Assembly: GCA_028532985.1 (NCBI GenBank)
Contig: JANCIK010000008.1
Location: 558,001 to 622,000, forward strand
Direction: 5' to 3'
From: Stropharia rugosoannulata
Taxonomy: Eukaryota > Basidiomycota > Agaricomycetes > Agaricales > Strophariaceae
DNA length: 64,000 nt
Below are positions 46,435 through 56,450 of the stretch, piece after piece. A program made the translations under genes and the position numbers. Each line of letters opens with the position of its first letter. Within the stretch, counting starts at the first letter, position 1. The notes under the pieces are model-generated. The model had not been told where the DNA came from. It worked only from the letters and a program-made list of their open reading frames with translations, and ran no database searches.

Positions 46435-46966
46435 CTATGGTGAGTCCCGGAACAACATCCGCTCAACCTCCAAAGAATCCTGAACCATTTCTCCAATGCC
46501 CTGGAAGGGCCGGCTGCGTTCTTGATAGGACTCGTCCTCGACTTCTTTATTTAACCTATTTCGTAGTCGTTCTTGCAAGTCATATACACGACGACAAAGA
46601 GCCCACAATTCTTTGCTCTGCGCTAAGTCCTCGAGTTCAAAAGCAAGTGACCACTGAAACCAGATGGGTCAATAACAAGGTTGTAACAAGGGAGTCAAAG
46701 GCAAGTCTACTCACAATACGTTTCCCAAGATGCTCCATACTCGTGTGCATGTGAACTCCCTTAGCTACATCGTACGGTTTCTCCGTGTCCAACAGATCTT
46801 CACCATTCATGTCCATGTAGTAATCAATCTCGAAATCAAATTCCGAGATTATGGAACGCCTCTCGTGTTCCGTGAACTGACCCCATACCCTGTACAGCGG
46901 AACATTGACGCCGCAAGGAAAGTACAGGAATCCGCGCCTTGGTTGATCTTCTGGGGAGCTGGACAT
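46435..46966 (-). CDS. Passenger gene 5: small helical protein
   Basis: Two exons, 46966-46715 and 46653-46435, join in frame (GKRI to WSLAFELEDL) to 156 residues. N-terminus: MSSSPEDQPRRGFLYFPCGV, then YRVWGQFTEHERRSIISEFD. The C-terminal part is a charged helix (LCRRVYDLQERLRNRLNKEV). No domain is recognised. Both the splice sites and the stop are clean, which supports a functional gene carried by the element. Confidence 0.6.
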
Positions 46967-47101
46967 GGTGATAGCTTGCCACGGATTTCTTATCAGTAGT
47001 ATGTTCCAGTTATGTGCGTGATATATCTATCTGGCAAAGTTCAATCGCTGGTGATAAGCATTCATTCCCACGTGGAACAGCCTCGGCCACTATAAATTAT
47101 T

Positions 47102-47213
47102 GTACGTGGTGTACGCTACTTAGTATTGACGAGGTCTGTACCTGATGTACAATTAAAATATCGTACCTGACGTACAATATATATGGCATAGGTCATTTGC
47201 GTACCAGGCGTAC
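47102..47213 (+). repeat. Cluster of four GTAC-N5-GTAC sites
   Basis: Inner bases are GTGGT, CTGAT, CTGAC and CAGGC. It lies upstream of passenger gene 5, which is transcribed to the left. The following 47214-47580 has no gene. Confidence 0.85.
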
Positions 47214-47580
47214 AATAACAAGTCTTAAAATAGGTCCAAATATCATTCCCATATGGTAGGTACGTACATAGGGCTATTTTTATCATGCTTCCAGAAGCAT
47301 GTAACGGTCGATCATTAAACGTCGTCGATTATGAAAGGTTTAAATCTGTAGGTGCACCTTATGTACCCTTTAGTAGAAGCCTCTGATTAATAATGTCTTT
47401 TTGAGGATGCTGCTGTACCGACAAAAGTGGTAGGTTATTGACCTCTTTGGCAACTCTTTGGATTCACTAAGTTTTCATAAGTAGGGGAGTTCAGGGACGG
47501 GCTGACTGTGCATGATGGGTGGGGAAGGAAGAGACGGTAGGATTGAGGGTAATGGGAGCATGCCGCTCATTTTATTTGTC

Positions 47581-47830
47581 GTACCATACGTACGGTCTTT
47601 CACCGGTCACCGTTCGTGCGGTACGATATTTTATTGGTGCGTCAGGTGACGCGTCCCCACGGATTTTTGTACCCAGGTCCCAGGGGACAAAAACTTCGTA
47701 CCATACGTACGGTCTTTCACCGGTCACCGTTCGTGCGGTACAATGTTTTATTAGTGCGTCAGGTGACGCGTCCCCACGGGTTTTTTGTACCCAGAGGACG
47801 AAAACTTGCACTGTACCTTGAGTACAATAA
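47581..47830 (+). repeat. 117-bp direct repeat, two copies, with GTAC motifs
   Basis: Copies start at 47581 and 47698. Each opens with GTACCATACGTACGGTC (GTAC-N5-GTAC), followed by CACCGGTCACCG and CAGGTGACGCGTCC. A further GTACCTTGAGTAC site ends the block. The ORFs it creates are repeat artefacts. The part 47831-48200 is otherwise empty upstream sequence of passenger gene 6. Confidence 0.88.
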
Positions 47831-48200
47831 ACCGGGTGGTATATACCAAATAAGCGTCTATTTCTCGCGCCTCATATACCCTATGAAAGTCTGTTTGTAC
47901 CCTCAGCAGCCTTCCACCATGACCAGCATGTTGCATACATAGTCTGGGGCTTGATTGCATGTATTAACTCTTAGAATAGGTTATTTTGTTAATAATAACA
48001 TGGTTTTCCATATTGGGCGCTTAACAGAATGACGACTAAGCGCCCTAGACCCTGCCCATCTGTTAAGGTTGCCTGCAGGCATTGCTTCTTGAGCTTGTTC
48101 TAAGATTCTGGAGATCCTCTTCACCATGGATACTAACGACTAATAGCCTACTTGAATGTATATAATGACTGAAATCTGAGCTACTTTCACCCCACAAGCC

Positions 48201-48699
48201 ATGGAGCTTCTTTTCTACAAGTCCTTCCTACCTAAGTGGTCTGCAGAGAACCAAGAATACCTTAAGAGGATAGAAGAAGCCATGAAGCACCTGCAGGATG
48301 TGGAAGGACTTGCTGATAATGAGAAATTTGTGGTATTGTCAGTCTTTTATATTCATCTATCTGTTTTTTACTGTGCTAATATACTGAATTGATCTACAGT
48401 CAAGGTTCACACACAAGCAACTCGTGTGGAGGATCAAAGCACATGACAGCGCGTCTGTACGGCATCTCAGATCGACTGACAGGCACATTGCATTTCGGTA
48501 TCGAGGGTTGGGGGGGCAAGTTCGAATATTTCGCTCATCAAGATTCGACGACAGAAAGCGCCCGATATGACGATTTCAAGGAGGTGGTGCAGCTTATATA
48601 CACTCAGACGGAGGTACGACCTTCAGTATTCCAGCCTGTATGTTCTTAAAATATTTTTAGGATGGCCAGACGTACAGTTACAAAAAATATGTTTATTGA
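48201..48699 (+). CDS. Passenger gene 6: small protein of unknown function
   Basis: Three exons, 48201-48337, 48400-48613 and 48661-48699, join in frame to 129 residues. Seen: MELLFYKSFLPKWSAENQEY, a short helix, then GSHTSNSCGGSKHMTARLYG, then LTGTLHFGIEGWGGKFEYFA and the end DGQTYSYKKYVY. The predicted pattern is mixed helix and beta strand. No family is recognised. It is the last gene before the right end of the element, followed by one GTAC-N5-GTAC site at about 48729. Confidence 0.55.
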
Positions 48700-48788
48700 T
48701 ACCCATGTACCGTCACGAACGAACGTACTTGAGGTACAAATGTTTGTTGTCAATGTTTATGTAATGTAAGGACTCTATAGTAGGTACG

Positions 48789-48880
48789 CCAGGCGGGGTG
48801 CGCGACACCGTACAGCGCGGGATGCTCAGTCACGGTCGCGGCGGTGCTCCTTTGTTCCGCCCATCGATAATCGGTTATAC
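48789..48880 (-). repeat. Right terminal and subterminal inverted repeat
   Basis: The end is CGGTTATAC at 48872-48880, the inverse of the left GGACAACCG with two mismatches. CCAGGCGGGGTGCGC at 48789-48803 is the inverse of 34825-34839 with one mismatch. Confidence 0.75.
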
Positions 48881-48890
48881 GAATTTATGG
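48881..48890. repeat. Target-site duplication, right copy
   Basis: GAATTTATGG, identical to 34761-34770. Removing the element and one copy restores an 84-bp intron with donor GTAAGT and acceptor ATATAG. Confidence 0.85.
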
Positions 48891-48953
48891 CTCACAGCCG
48901 CTACAGACTCCGGTTGTGGGCCCCGGACGCCAACTGAAATTTGGGTGATATAG

Positions 48954-49586
48954 ATCTATCCGTCCCTGCGCCGCCTTGGCCTCAACTTCTCGGCGCTTAA
49001 GAAAATCACGCTTGGGTTCTTCACCGGTTCTGCTGCGATGATCTGGGCCGCGGTACTACAGCACTACATCTACAAGACTAGCCCATGTGGTGATCAGGCG
49101 TCTTTGTGTGACGGAGGTTCTCCGCTCAACGTGTGGATTCAAAGCGGGTCGTACGTACCTCCGCGTATCAACTCTGCAAACGCGTAGCATTAAATATTTG
49201 GCAACGAAATAGATACATCCTAATCGCAATCAGCGAGATTCTCGCCTCGATTACTGGACTCGAATACGCCTTTACCAAGGCACCGAAGAACATGCGCTCC
49301 TTGGTCATGGCCGTCTATCTGTTCATGTCTGCGGTTGCGTCTGCACTTGGAGAAGCGTTTGTCTGTAAGTATACCCGCCACCACTCTCGTCCACGGGAAG
49401 CTAATCCATGTAACCTTAGCGCTCTCTACGGATCCCTTGCTTGTCTGGAACTACGGCGTTATGGCTGTGCTCGCCGGCGTATCCGGCATCTTGTTCTGGT
49501 GGTCCGTACGTGACCTCGACGCTCGCGAAGACGAGCTCAACAACATGGTTGGCGGACATATCAGGAATGAGAAAGGCAAACTCTGA
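48954..49586 (+). CDS. PTR2: POT/PTR2 oligopeptide transporter, 3' part (exons 10-12)
   Basis: Exons 48954-49150, 49213-49364 and 49420-49586 (172 codons with the stop) complete the transporter begun at 32987. Read with exons 1-9 the total is 591 residues with no frame error. Seen: IYPSLRRLGLNFSALKKITL, FTGSAAMIWAAVLQHYIY, then ILASITGLEYAFTKAPKNMR (the conserved POT segment), ALGEAFV and TDPLLVWNYGVMAVLAGVSG. The acceptor before exon 10 follows 63 bp of original intron left on the right of the insertion. No promoter is expected here, so this half is expressed only if the 14.2-kb intron is spliced. Confidence 0.93.
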
Positions 49587-50130
49587 TCGCGACTTTTGGT
49601 CTCGGATTGGAGCATCAGCTAACTTTAATGAATGTTACAATACACTTGTACGAATTATTATGCAATATATACCGCTTTATCCAATCGTACAAGCAGGTGA
49701 TGAATATTGAATGTTCGTGCCACGGTTGATAAGTATCATGGCTCTCCTATTTGTGATCTCTCATGCAGTCGTAACAGCTCATTTTCTGCAGCATTTCTGG
49801 CATGTTCCCATATACGGACTGTCCTTGGGGGCAGGTCTGTCTTGAATAAAATAGAGACGAAACAAGAAAACTTTTAGTTATGTATTTCAAGGTATGAGAT
49901 ATTCTTCGAACGAGGGCGTACAAGGCTGTATACGGTGTTCCGACCATGATAAGTTTATAGCAAATCAGAATTTTCAGGCTCTGTAGGAATGATTCGCGCT
50001 GATGGTGTGGCAGTCTCTTGTGCTCTCCTGTGCTGCATGGAAAATACATTACCGTAGAGTACCACCTAGTACCACAGGTCTAGTATCGAGAAGCATACAT
50101 ATCAAATGAATCTGATAACTTATCCTGAAA
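49587..50130. other. Convergent 3' flanks; no gene
   Basis: Between the stop of the transporter and the stop of the M35 protease on the opposite strand. AT-rich, with no ORF of interest. Confidence 0.4.
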
Positions 50131-51491
50131 TCAATCGAGTAGTGGATTATTCTCTGCAAAGTACTCATGAGAATCAGCATTCAGAACGGCCCGGTCCGCG
50201 TATACTAGAGCAAGGAACTGGCAGGCTTGTTGTCCATAGGAATAATCTTGTGTACCCCCAGCATTAGCGACGAAGTGCGATGCTTCGTGAATAAGGGTTC
50301 CACCCTGCAGACGTCACCATATAAACGATTCCGTTTCTTGCGCGAGTGTCAAGAAACGAACTAACCTTGGAGTCTGTGCCATTCATTGGCGCATCCCAAA
50401 ATGCCCCGCAGAGGTATATACGGCCAAACCTGGCTTGTTCGCGTTATACAGCTAATCTTTTTTGACGTCTTGCAGGACTTACTCGTTCGGATAGACATAA
50501 GCATACACATTCGACATGTCACAGCCGCAATCATATGTAAATCCGCCAAAGTCGTTTGTGCTGATCGCCGCGAACTGCGCTGCAACGAGGTCGCGGCGGC
50601 TTTGAGCGTATAGCCCGAACCATGTACTATAACGCTCTGTTCCAGGAGCTGAAAGGGCTGCGGCATAGGCGGATGACTCTCTTGCGTACGCCTGAGCAAC
50701 TTGAGCGGCTGAAACAAGAGAAGATGACTGATCGGAAGTACAGTCGATGAAGACTGGATCGGTAGTAGGTGTCGCGGTTCCCGTCAGGGATTCAGATGTT
50801 ACGGTGGGAGAATTGATTTCGGTAGCGGAAGGCGCTTCGGAGGTGGAAGAAGCTTGTGGGTTTGTTAAAAAGATAGTAAAAGACGCCAGAGAGGCTGGGG
50901 TTACCACCGTTATACCAGAGGTCCCATTTATAATGTAAAATGTATTATTTCCAGTAACATTGTACGCTCCCGGTGCCAGGTTAGACAGGTCATACACCTT
51001 GGACACTGTCAGAAGTGTAACTTGTTAATCGAGGATTCGAGAACATAAGTTGCAATATGGAACTCACAGTCGTGCTCGATTAACGTACTCTGACCAGGTT
51101 GCAGAGTTTTCAAAATATCAGGTTGCAATTCTCGCCTGCCACTATCGGCATCTCGGGCTTTGACTCTTGCCCCAATAAAGCGCGGAAATACTTGCTTCCC
51201 GGATGCGTCACGGAAGGTCCATATATCGGTGGGGAGAGGAGAAAGCAACCCTCGTGGATCTTTCAGTAGAGTCGTCTCTTTTGGGGAGGTATTCTTCACA
51301 TTTATGCTAACAAGGAGAGGTAAAGCGTTGCCCTTGCTTAGTTTCGGGGCTGACCAAAGGTTCGGAAATCAGCTGTAGAGCGCTCGTAGGACGTTTATCT
51401 CACCTGAAGTGGTTAACTGTAGCTGACCATACACTGGGAAGAAACCCTGGATGGATAACACTGAAAAAAGGTAAATCACAGTCGTTCGCAT
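50131..51491 (-). CDS. Secreted M35 metalloendopeptidase (deuterolysin / peptidyl-Lys type)
   Basis: A zinc protease of the aspzincin class. Five exons, 51491-51404, 51349-51068, 51005-50483, 50429-50366 and 50304-50131, join in frame to 376 residues. The signal peptide is MRTTVIYLFSVLSIQGFFPV. A propeptide follows (NVKNTSPKETTLLKDPRGLL, then NLAPGAYNVTG). The mature enzyme opens near a Cys in VFIDCTSDQ and has YSTWFGLYAQSRRDLVAAQF, YDCGCDMSNVYAYVYPNEFG, and IYLCGAFWDAP. The active site is HEASH (HExxH), with the aspzincin motif GTQDYSYGQ giving the third zinc ligand Asp. The end is NADSHEYFAENNP, as in fungal peptidyl-Lys endopeptidases. A Thr/Ser/Pro-rich linker separates pro and mature parts. 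Confidence 0.93.
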
Positions 51492-51966
51492 GGAAAGAAA
51501 CCTTTTGAAGGCGGTCATCAATGAGACTTAAAATAGGACTAACGATGTGGCTGACATTCCGGCTTCTGCTTCGGCGAATACATTATTTGGTACATAGCGT
51601 AGACTAGGCACAATCATGACGAAGCTCCGGAATTTGCGTTCGCGAGACGCAGCATAAAGTAATTCACCCTCGTATAAAGCATTGCAAATTCAGCCTTCGC
51701 GGAGTTCAGCCTAGTTGCGCAACCAAAGCGAAGGGTCCCGTGCAGATCATACACCTTGATGGTGAATGCTGGAAAGGACAGTCGGCCAAGAGCGATACTC
51801 GTAGGCGAATCTAAAAAGCCTTAGCATCGTCCAATCGCGGGTTCCTGGGCATCCTGCGGTACATACAGCTACGCCGGTAAGAGAAATACAAACAAAGATG
51901 AGACTAATTGGGCGTACCCTGTTTGCATAACATCTTTCAGTTTCGAAGAAACGTCCACAGGGCTTC
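51492..51966. other. M35 protease upstream region; no gene
   Basis: Holds the promoter of the protease (minus strand) and the 3' flank of the next minus-strand gene. Nothing else is recognised. Confidence 0.4.
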
Positions 51967-54291
51967 TCACCGGCGAAGATTTTCTTTTCGCAACAGAGCT
52001 TTCAAGTCCTCTAATTTCTTCATCGCTCGGCTGACAGAAGGGTGTGATACAGCCTTCCTGGGCCCAAAGCGATGTGCAAGCCGAGCAGCGACAGCTTCAG
52101 CATTTTCTGCGTCTTTCGCATACAAGAAACCGTGCATGACGTTCACGTAGAAGGGAATGTCGGGTTGCATGTGCAGATGTTTTCGGGAATCGGAATGCAT
52201 CCTTCTTGACGCCCCTTTCTTTTCAGGTGTGGAATCTTCCGCTTCCTGGTCCCCTGTCATTGCCCACTCGACTATCGACCCATTCTCTACAGCGTCGACT
52301 ATCGCCCAAACCCGTTCCACGCTCTGCTTCGCAAAGGCGTTTTCCTCCTGCGGGAAGCGCTCCCGCCGTCTATCCCGCCCAAATTCGGCCCACGACCGCG
52401 CCAGCGAGCTCCAATGGAGGATGCCCGGCCAGAGGCCGAGGCTACGCATATCCTCAACGATCCGTTGACACCAGTGTGGACCAAAATGGCGCATCCCGTG
52501 GTGCATGAAATAATGGAACGTTGTCGGCAACACCCGGGAGCCAAACCGCGTAGGGTGGTCTATTGCTGGTATGTCGACAGCTGGTGCATGCTGAAGTGCC
52601 ACCTCTTCGCGGGGGTCGGTACCTTGGCGGGAAGGTAATGTGTGAGAGGGGGGAATGTCCAGTATCGCATCAGGGCGGGCAAACGCGACTAATTCCTTAT
52701 ACAGGTCTTCTACGAGGTTGGCGTTGGGAACGCCTCCGTCTCTGATAGTGAGGAGCAAAAGTGCCTCCCACACCATTGCAGATTGCTCGAGGTCCGGCCA
52801 CAGCTTGCCCCGCGGGAGCACGCTGTGTTCGTTGAACCCAGTTATCCGCGACACGGACTCACCGTATCTCCTCTGCAAGACATCTTCATATGTGCGCTTT
52901 ACCCGATCCTGGGGAACGCCAGATGCAAAGAAATGCTCCACGAATGTACGCACGACCATGTCCGGGCGGTTAAAGCTGCGATAAAATCGCATCTCTGCCC
53001 AAACGACTTGTTTGGTCGCTCTGAAGCTCGTACGAAGAGCCCGGGAGAGAAGAAGTCGAGGCGCGGATGTACGTCCGCCCGTGACTGTGTTGTAGGTATG
53101 CAGGAAGGAGTGTAACACTTGAGGCATGGTACGGTGCGGATCGGGATCATCGAAATGAGAGCAGATGTACCGCAGCACATGAGCGAGCGAATCGGCAGGC
53201 GGTGGAGGAGGGAGAGGACCATCAACTGCCATGGAGGACGCAGCTTTGGAGACAATTCCCCTGGCATCCTCCAGCTTTTTTCTGATCTCGCGTAAAGCTT
53301 CGATTCGTGGAATAACGTTTCGGTACTTCGCATTTGGGCGGAGTGTCTTAAGCAGGAAATCGTAAGTCGCTAGAGTATATGCGTAACGTCGTTTCGTTTT
53401 GACTGGTGGCAGCAGATCAATCGCTTCATCCAACCTGTTGGCATTAACAAGATAACGCACGGCGAGCCCGCCCAAGTTTTCTGTCACATATGTTTCCCGT
53501 CGTTTGCCTTTGCTGTGGTGCCAATAAACCATATTCCTACGGGTTAAGTTGAGGAGGAATGGTTTGATCCGATGTGGTGGCAAGTGGGTGAACAGTGGGG
53601 GGAGAAATTGTTTGAGGGCGCCATTTCCGAAGCCTTTCGCCGCGAGAATCAGGGCCGCCCGCTCCAACAGAGCGAGGTTAAGCGTGGTGTCCTGCAACAG
53701 GATACGCCGCAGCTCAGTGAAATCATGGGTATACTGGCGTTCATAAGCACGCGGAATGTGGCGGAAAAATTGTGTAAACTTTTGCATCTTGGTTGGCATC
53801 GGTATGTCGGAGCGTAAAACTGCAAGTGCGGCGTCATAGAACAAGGGAGACCTTTTTAATGTAGTTTCCAAAAACCGCATCTCATGAAGCAGTGTCGACG
53901 CTTGAAGAATGCGGTTTTCAGCGAGCAGGGAATGGAGTGCTTCGGAGGAGGTTTTCTGAAGGGTTATAGCATCGGTCAGAGCCTCGTAATCCTGTGATTC
54001 ATCTTCGAAAATCGAGGATCCGTCTTCAACATAGTCTGGTAAAATGGCAGGCTGTTTCTGTTCTAAGATCTCGGCAACAGTAGGAGGAGCTGGCGGGTAG
54101 TGAGCGAGCACAGTCTTGTAGTCTTCTGAGACGTCTTCGAACACGGCGGAAGTTGTCGGCGGTGCTCTCGTGGTATCTTCCGTCTGGGAAATCGTCGTTC
54201 CTTGGGGTAGATACATAGAGGCAGAGAACGGACGTTTAGAGCACATGAACGATAAACGAGCCCATCGTATCTGTGGCCTTATAAAAGGCAT
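51967..54291 (-). CDS. Large protein with mitochondrial-type presequence (PPR-like helical repeats)
   Basis: A single exon of 774 codons. The N-terminus MPFIRPQIRWARLSFMCSKR is basic and lacks acidic residues, as expected for a mitochondrial presequence. The body is almost wholly helical with repeated short helical pairs (for example RLDEAIDLLPP, then YTLATYDFLLKTLRP; HTYNTVTGGRTSAPRLLLSR), which suggests pentatricopeptide- or TPR-like repeats. A Pro run (LPPPPPADS) lies near residue 355. The segment TFHYFMHHGMRHFGPHWCQR is followed by MRSLGLWPGILHWSSLARSW, a typical PPR-style pair, and the end has FYVNVMHGFLYAKDAENAEA. Basidiomycetes have many such single-exon proteins, which act in mitochondrial RNA processing or translation. 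The exact orthologue is not recognised. Confidence 0.7.
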   Translation of the reverse strand: MPFIRPQIRWARLSFMCSKRPFSASMYLPQGTTISQTEDTTRAPPTTSAVFEDVSEDYKTVLAHYPPAPPTVAEILEQKQPAILPDYVEDGSSIFEDESQDYEALTDAITLQKTSSEALHSLLAENRILQASTLLHEMRFLETTLKRSPLFYDAALAVLRSDIPMPTKMQKFTQFFRHIPRAYERQYTHDFTELRRILLQDTTLNLALLERAALILAAKGFGNGALKQFLPPLFTHLPPHRIKPFLLNLTRRNMVYWHHSKGKRRETYVTENLGGLAVRYLVNANRLDEAIDLLPPVKTKRRYAYTLATYDFLLKTLRPNAKYRNVIPRIEALREIRKKLEDARGIVSKAASSMAVDGPLPPPPPADSLAHVLRYICSHFDDPDPHRTMPQVLHSFLHTYNTVTGGRTSAPRLLLSRALRTSFRATKQVVWAEMRFYRSFNRPDMVVRTFVEHFFASGVPQDRVKRTYEDVLQRRYGESVSRITGFNEHSVLPRGKLWPDLEQSAMVWEALLLLTIRDGGVPNANLVEDLYKELVAFARPDAILDIPPSHTLPSRQGTDPREEVALQHAPAVDIPAIDHPTRFGSRVLPTTFHYFMHHGMRHFGPHWCQRIVEDMRSLGLWPGILHWSSLARSWAEFGRDRRRERFPQEENAFAKQSVERVWAIVDAVENGSIVEWAMTGDQEAEDSTPEKKGASRRMHSDSRKHLHMQPDIPFYVNVMHGFLYAKDAENAEAVAARLAHRFGPRKAVSHPSVSRAMKKLEDLKALLRKENLRR

Positions 54292-54893
54292 TACGACCCC
54301 TCGCGAAGTGTTTTGGTTCTGAACTGGGAGAAATTTTCAGCCTAACAGAGCTGAAGGAGTTGTGAGATGTGAAGTCAAGTTTTCTAATATTATTTACCTG
54401 ATGCTATGATTTCATTGAGTAAATAGAAGTGAGCGTCTGTGGAAGTGGAAGGAGTGGCTTGAAGGAGAGCAAAAGGGTAACTCGACATGTCCATCTCGTG
54501 GCCTCGTGACCTCCGTTGCCACCGAAGTGCATGGCTCGAAACTTGCTCAAATTCTTATTCATGCCAAATTTTATTAAGAACTCCACAAAAATTAACCTCA
54601 ACTACGCATACGCATACTAAGCCAAAGATGCATTTTTTCTTCTGCGGGTGGTCCGCCGGGAAGTACAACAGAGAACGTACTAAAATAGATCGGAGGCGTT
54701 CCGGGTTCGTCTTTGTAATATCAATTGGCCTCTGCGGCCTGCCCCAATAATATTAGATTTAACGTGATACCAGCATCTCTGAATCTGATGATCACTGGCC
54801 ATGCCTTCTCCTCAACGCCCAGTACACTTCAGACCAATACCAAGGCCAGCGAGAATAGCAGGAAGGCGACGAGGCCAACGATAGCAACAATAC
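54292..54893. other. Divergent promoter region
   Basis: Between the start of the mitochondrial-type protein (minus) and the coiled-coil gene (plus). Pyrimidine- and A-rich parts; short ORFs only. Confidence 0.4.
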
Positions 54894-55698
54894 ATGCCAC
54901 CAGCGATGAATCCGAATGCCTCTGACGCTCCAGCTGAAGTGTCGGATGGGTCAGCGGCAGAAGGAGAAACGGTAGAGGTGGCGGGAGCAAAGGAGCGTCA
55001 ATCGAATTCGATCTGTAGTGGGGCTGACACGCTGCTCGCTCTTTTCACCTCGGAGCAGTCCAAGCTTACACAGGCATATGTAACGTCTCTCAAGGAGATT
55101 GAAGACGACTACAAGCAGATAAAGGCCCAGTCCTCCCAGGCAGTAACCAATGCAAAGGCAGAGGTAGCACGCGTAAAGGCAGAGGCTGCACAGGCGCAAG
55201 AATTAGCCAATTCTCGTATCTCTGCACTCGAACAAGAGCTACGACGAGCAGGGGAGAGGGAGTTGTCAACATTGACGGAGCTCGAAGCACTTCGTCTACA
55301 GAATAAACACGTACTGGGGGCACTGTCTGCCGTTGGTATTGAATTTGTTGACGGACAGCTGCAATTCAATGCCCATGCTGCGGCTATCGTCGATAACTAT
55401 GTCAAGGATGCACGGAAGCAGGAGGAAGAACTGAAGGATACTAAATCCCCACCGCCGAATGATCTACAGCCTCTCGATCCAGACCGGTTTTTTGACGGTC
55501 TTAAAGGTCTTTTGAACAGAAATCCTGAACAAACGGAATCCATAGAACAGCCTCCGGTTCAGTTGCAAAAAGGTGAACTTCCTTTAAATCATATGTATGG
55601 AATACATCTACATATCTTTTACAGGGAAAAAACCAACGAAGACACCCTTGTCCCCCTCTTCGTCTCCGCCAGCCAAGCATCGGCGACGACGACATTAA
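54894..55698 (+). CDS. Coiled-coil protein, copy 2 (paralogue of 26238-26966)
   Basis: Two exons, 54894-55572 and 55625-55698, join in frame to 250 residues. Without splicing the ORF would run into an odd hydrophobic tail; the 52-bp GT-AG intron instead gives a basic end, SPPAKHRRRRH, which looks like a nuclear localisation signal. The N-terminus is acidic and Ala/Ser-rich. A long coiled coil spans about residues 60-145 (KEIEDDYKQIKAQSSQAVTN, AKAEVARVKAEAAQAQELA). Then comes the family motif LRLQNKHVLGALSAVGIEF, QFNAHAAAIVDNYVKD, and DRFFDGLKGLLNRN, shared with the 26-kb gene. It lies 750 bp from a TRI5-like synthase on the same strand. Function unknown. Confidence 0.65.
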
Positions 55699-56450
55699 TT
55701 TTTAATTTGGCTCTCGTTATACCCATGTTTTCATATGTTTTGCTTGTTAAAGGGTTCTTTATCGTCCATTTGCTTTCTTATAACATCTTCAGAACTATGC
55801 ATATCACACCGGACTTGAAAAAAATCCTATTCCGAGTTCATTAATACCTGTATCGTGAGTCGTGAAACACCATTTGTTCTGTCAGCGAGTTATTACATCG
55901 GCGTCGGATTCAGCAGCAATTCCTAAGGCTTGTAGACATGCGGTCACAGGAGACAAAAGCGAGCAGAAGCTACGTGCCGGCATTGCAGTGCAAGCTGACA
56001 ATTGAACACAAAAATATCTGATGCACCAATCCATGCCGCACTACACCTGCAATTAAAAATGTGGCAGAACCAAATATATGCCCATGTCATAGAAGTGGCC
56101 CCTAAAACTTCTGGCAGGTTCCCTTGACGTTGGTGTATTATTGGATGGGTTTCACTAACTGGGTCATATGCGGCGCGGAATACGGGCAGTGGTTTTCCTT
56201 CTTTGTACCGGGAGGCTATACACACGGAACGCTTCAGAAACGTAAACAGTGGCGACGTCAGAAACTGGGCAGCGTGTCTTCACTGTCTTGCAACTTGCGG
56301 CGTCAAAGAATTTCGAGTGACCAGTCCGTCGGGACATAATGTCCTGTTCAGGAATATGTGTAGGAATGCGATAATGATATAAAGTCTCTGACTTTCTTAT
56401 CGTTTCATTAATCACGAAGCTCGCCTACAGAACAGAAAGACAAGAGAATA
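55699..56450. other. Intergenic region before synthase F
   Basis: Probably the 3' flank of the coiled-coil gene and the promoter of synthase F. No recognisable ORF. Confidence 0.4.

Larger units (their letters stand above)
34771..48880. mobile_element. 14.1-kb KDZ-type DNA transposon with passenger genes
   Basis: The limits are set by three lines of evidence. A POT transporter frame is interrupted at 34749 and resumes at 48954. A 10-bp direct repeat, GAATTTATGG, flanks the insert. The ends are inverted: GGACAACCG on the left, GTATAACCG on the reversed right, 7 of 9 identical. A second, subterminal inverted match of 14 of 15 bases lies about 55-77 bp inside. It encodes a KDZ (Kyakuja-Dileera-Zisupton) transposase (35594-38730, minus) and six passenger genes of unknown function. 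Arrays of GTAC-N5-GTAC occupy most intergenic parts. Family knowledge: KDZ elements are DNA transposons common in basidiomycetes, some carrying extra genes. Inference: the insertion is recent, because the transporter exons on both sides are undamaged. Confidence 0.85.
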
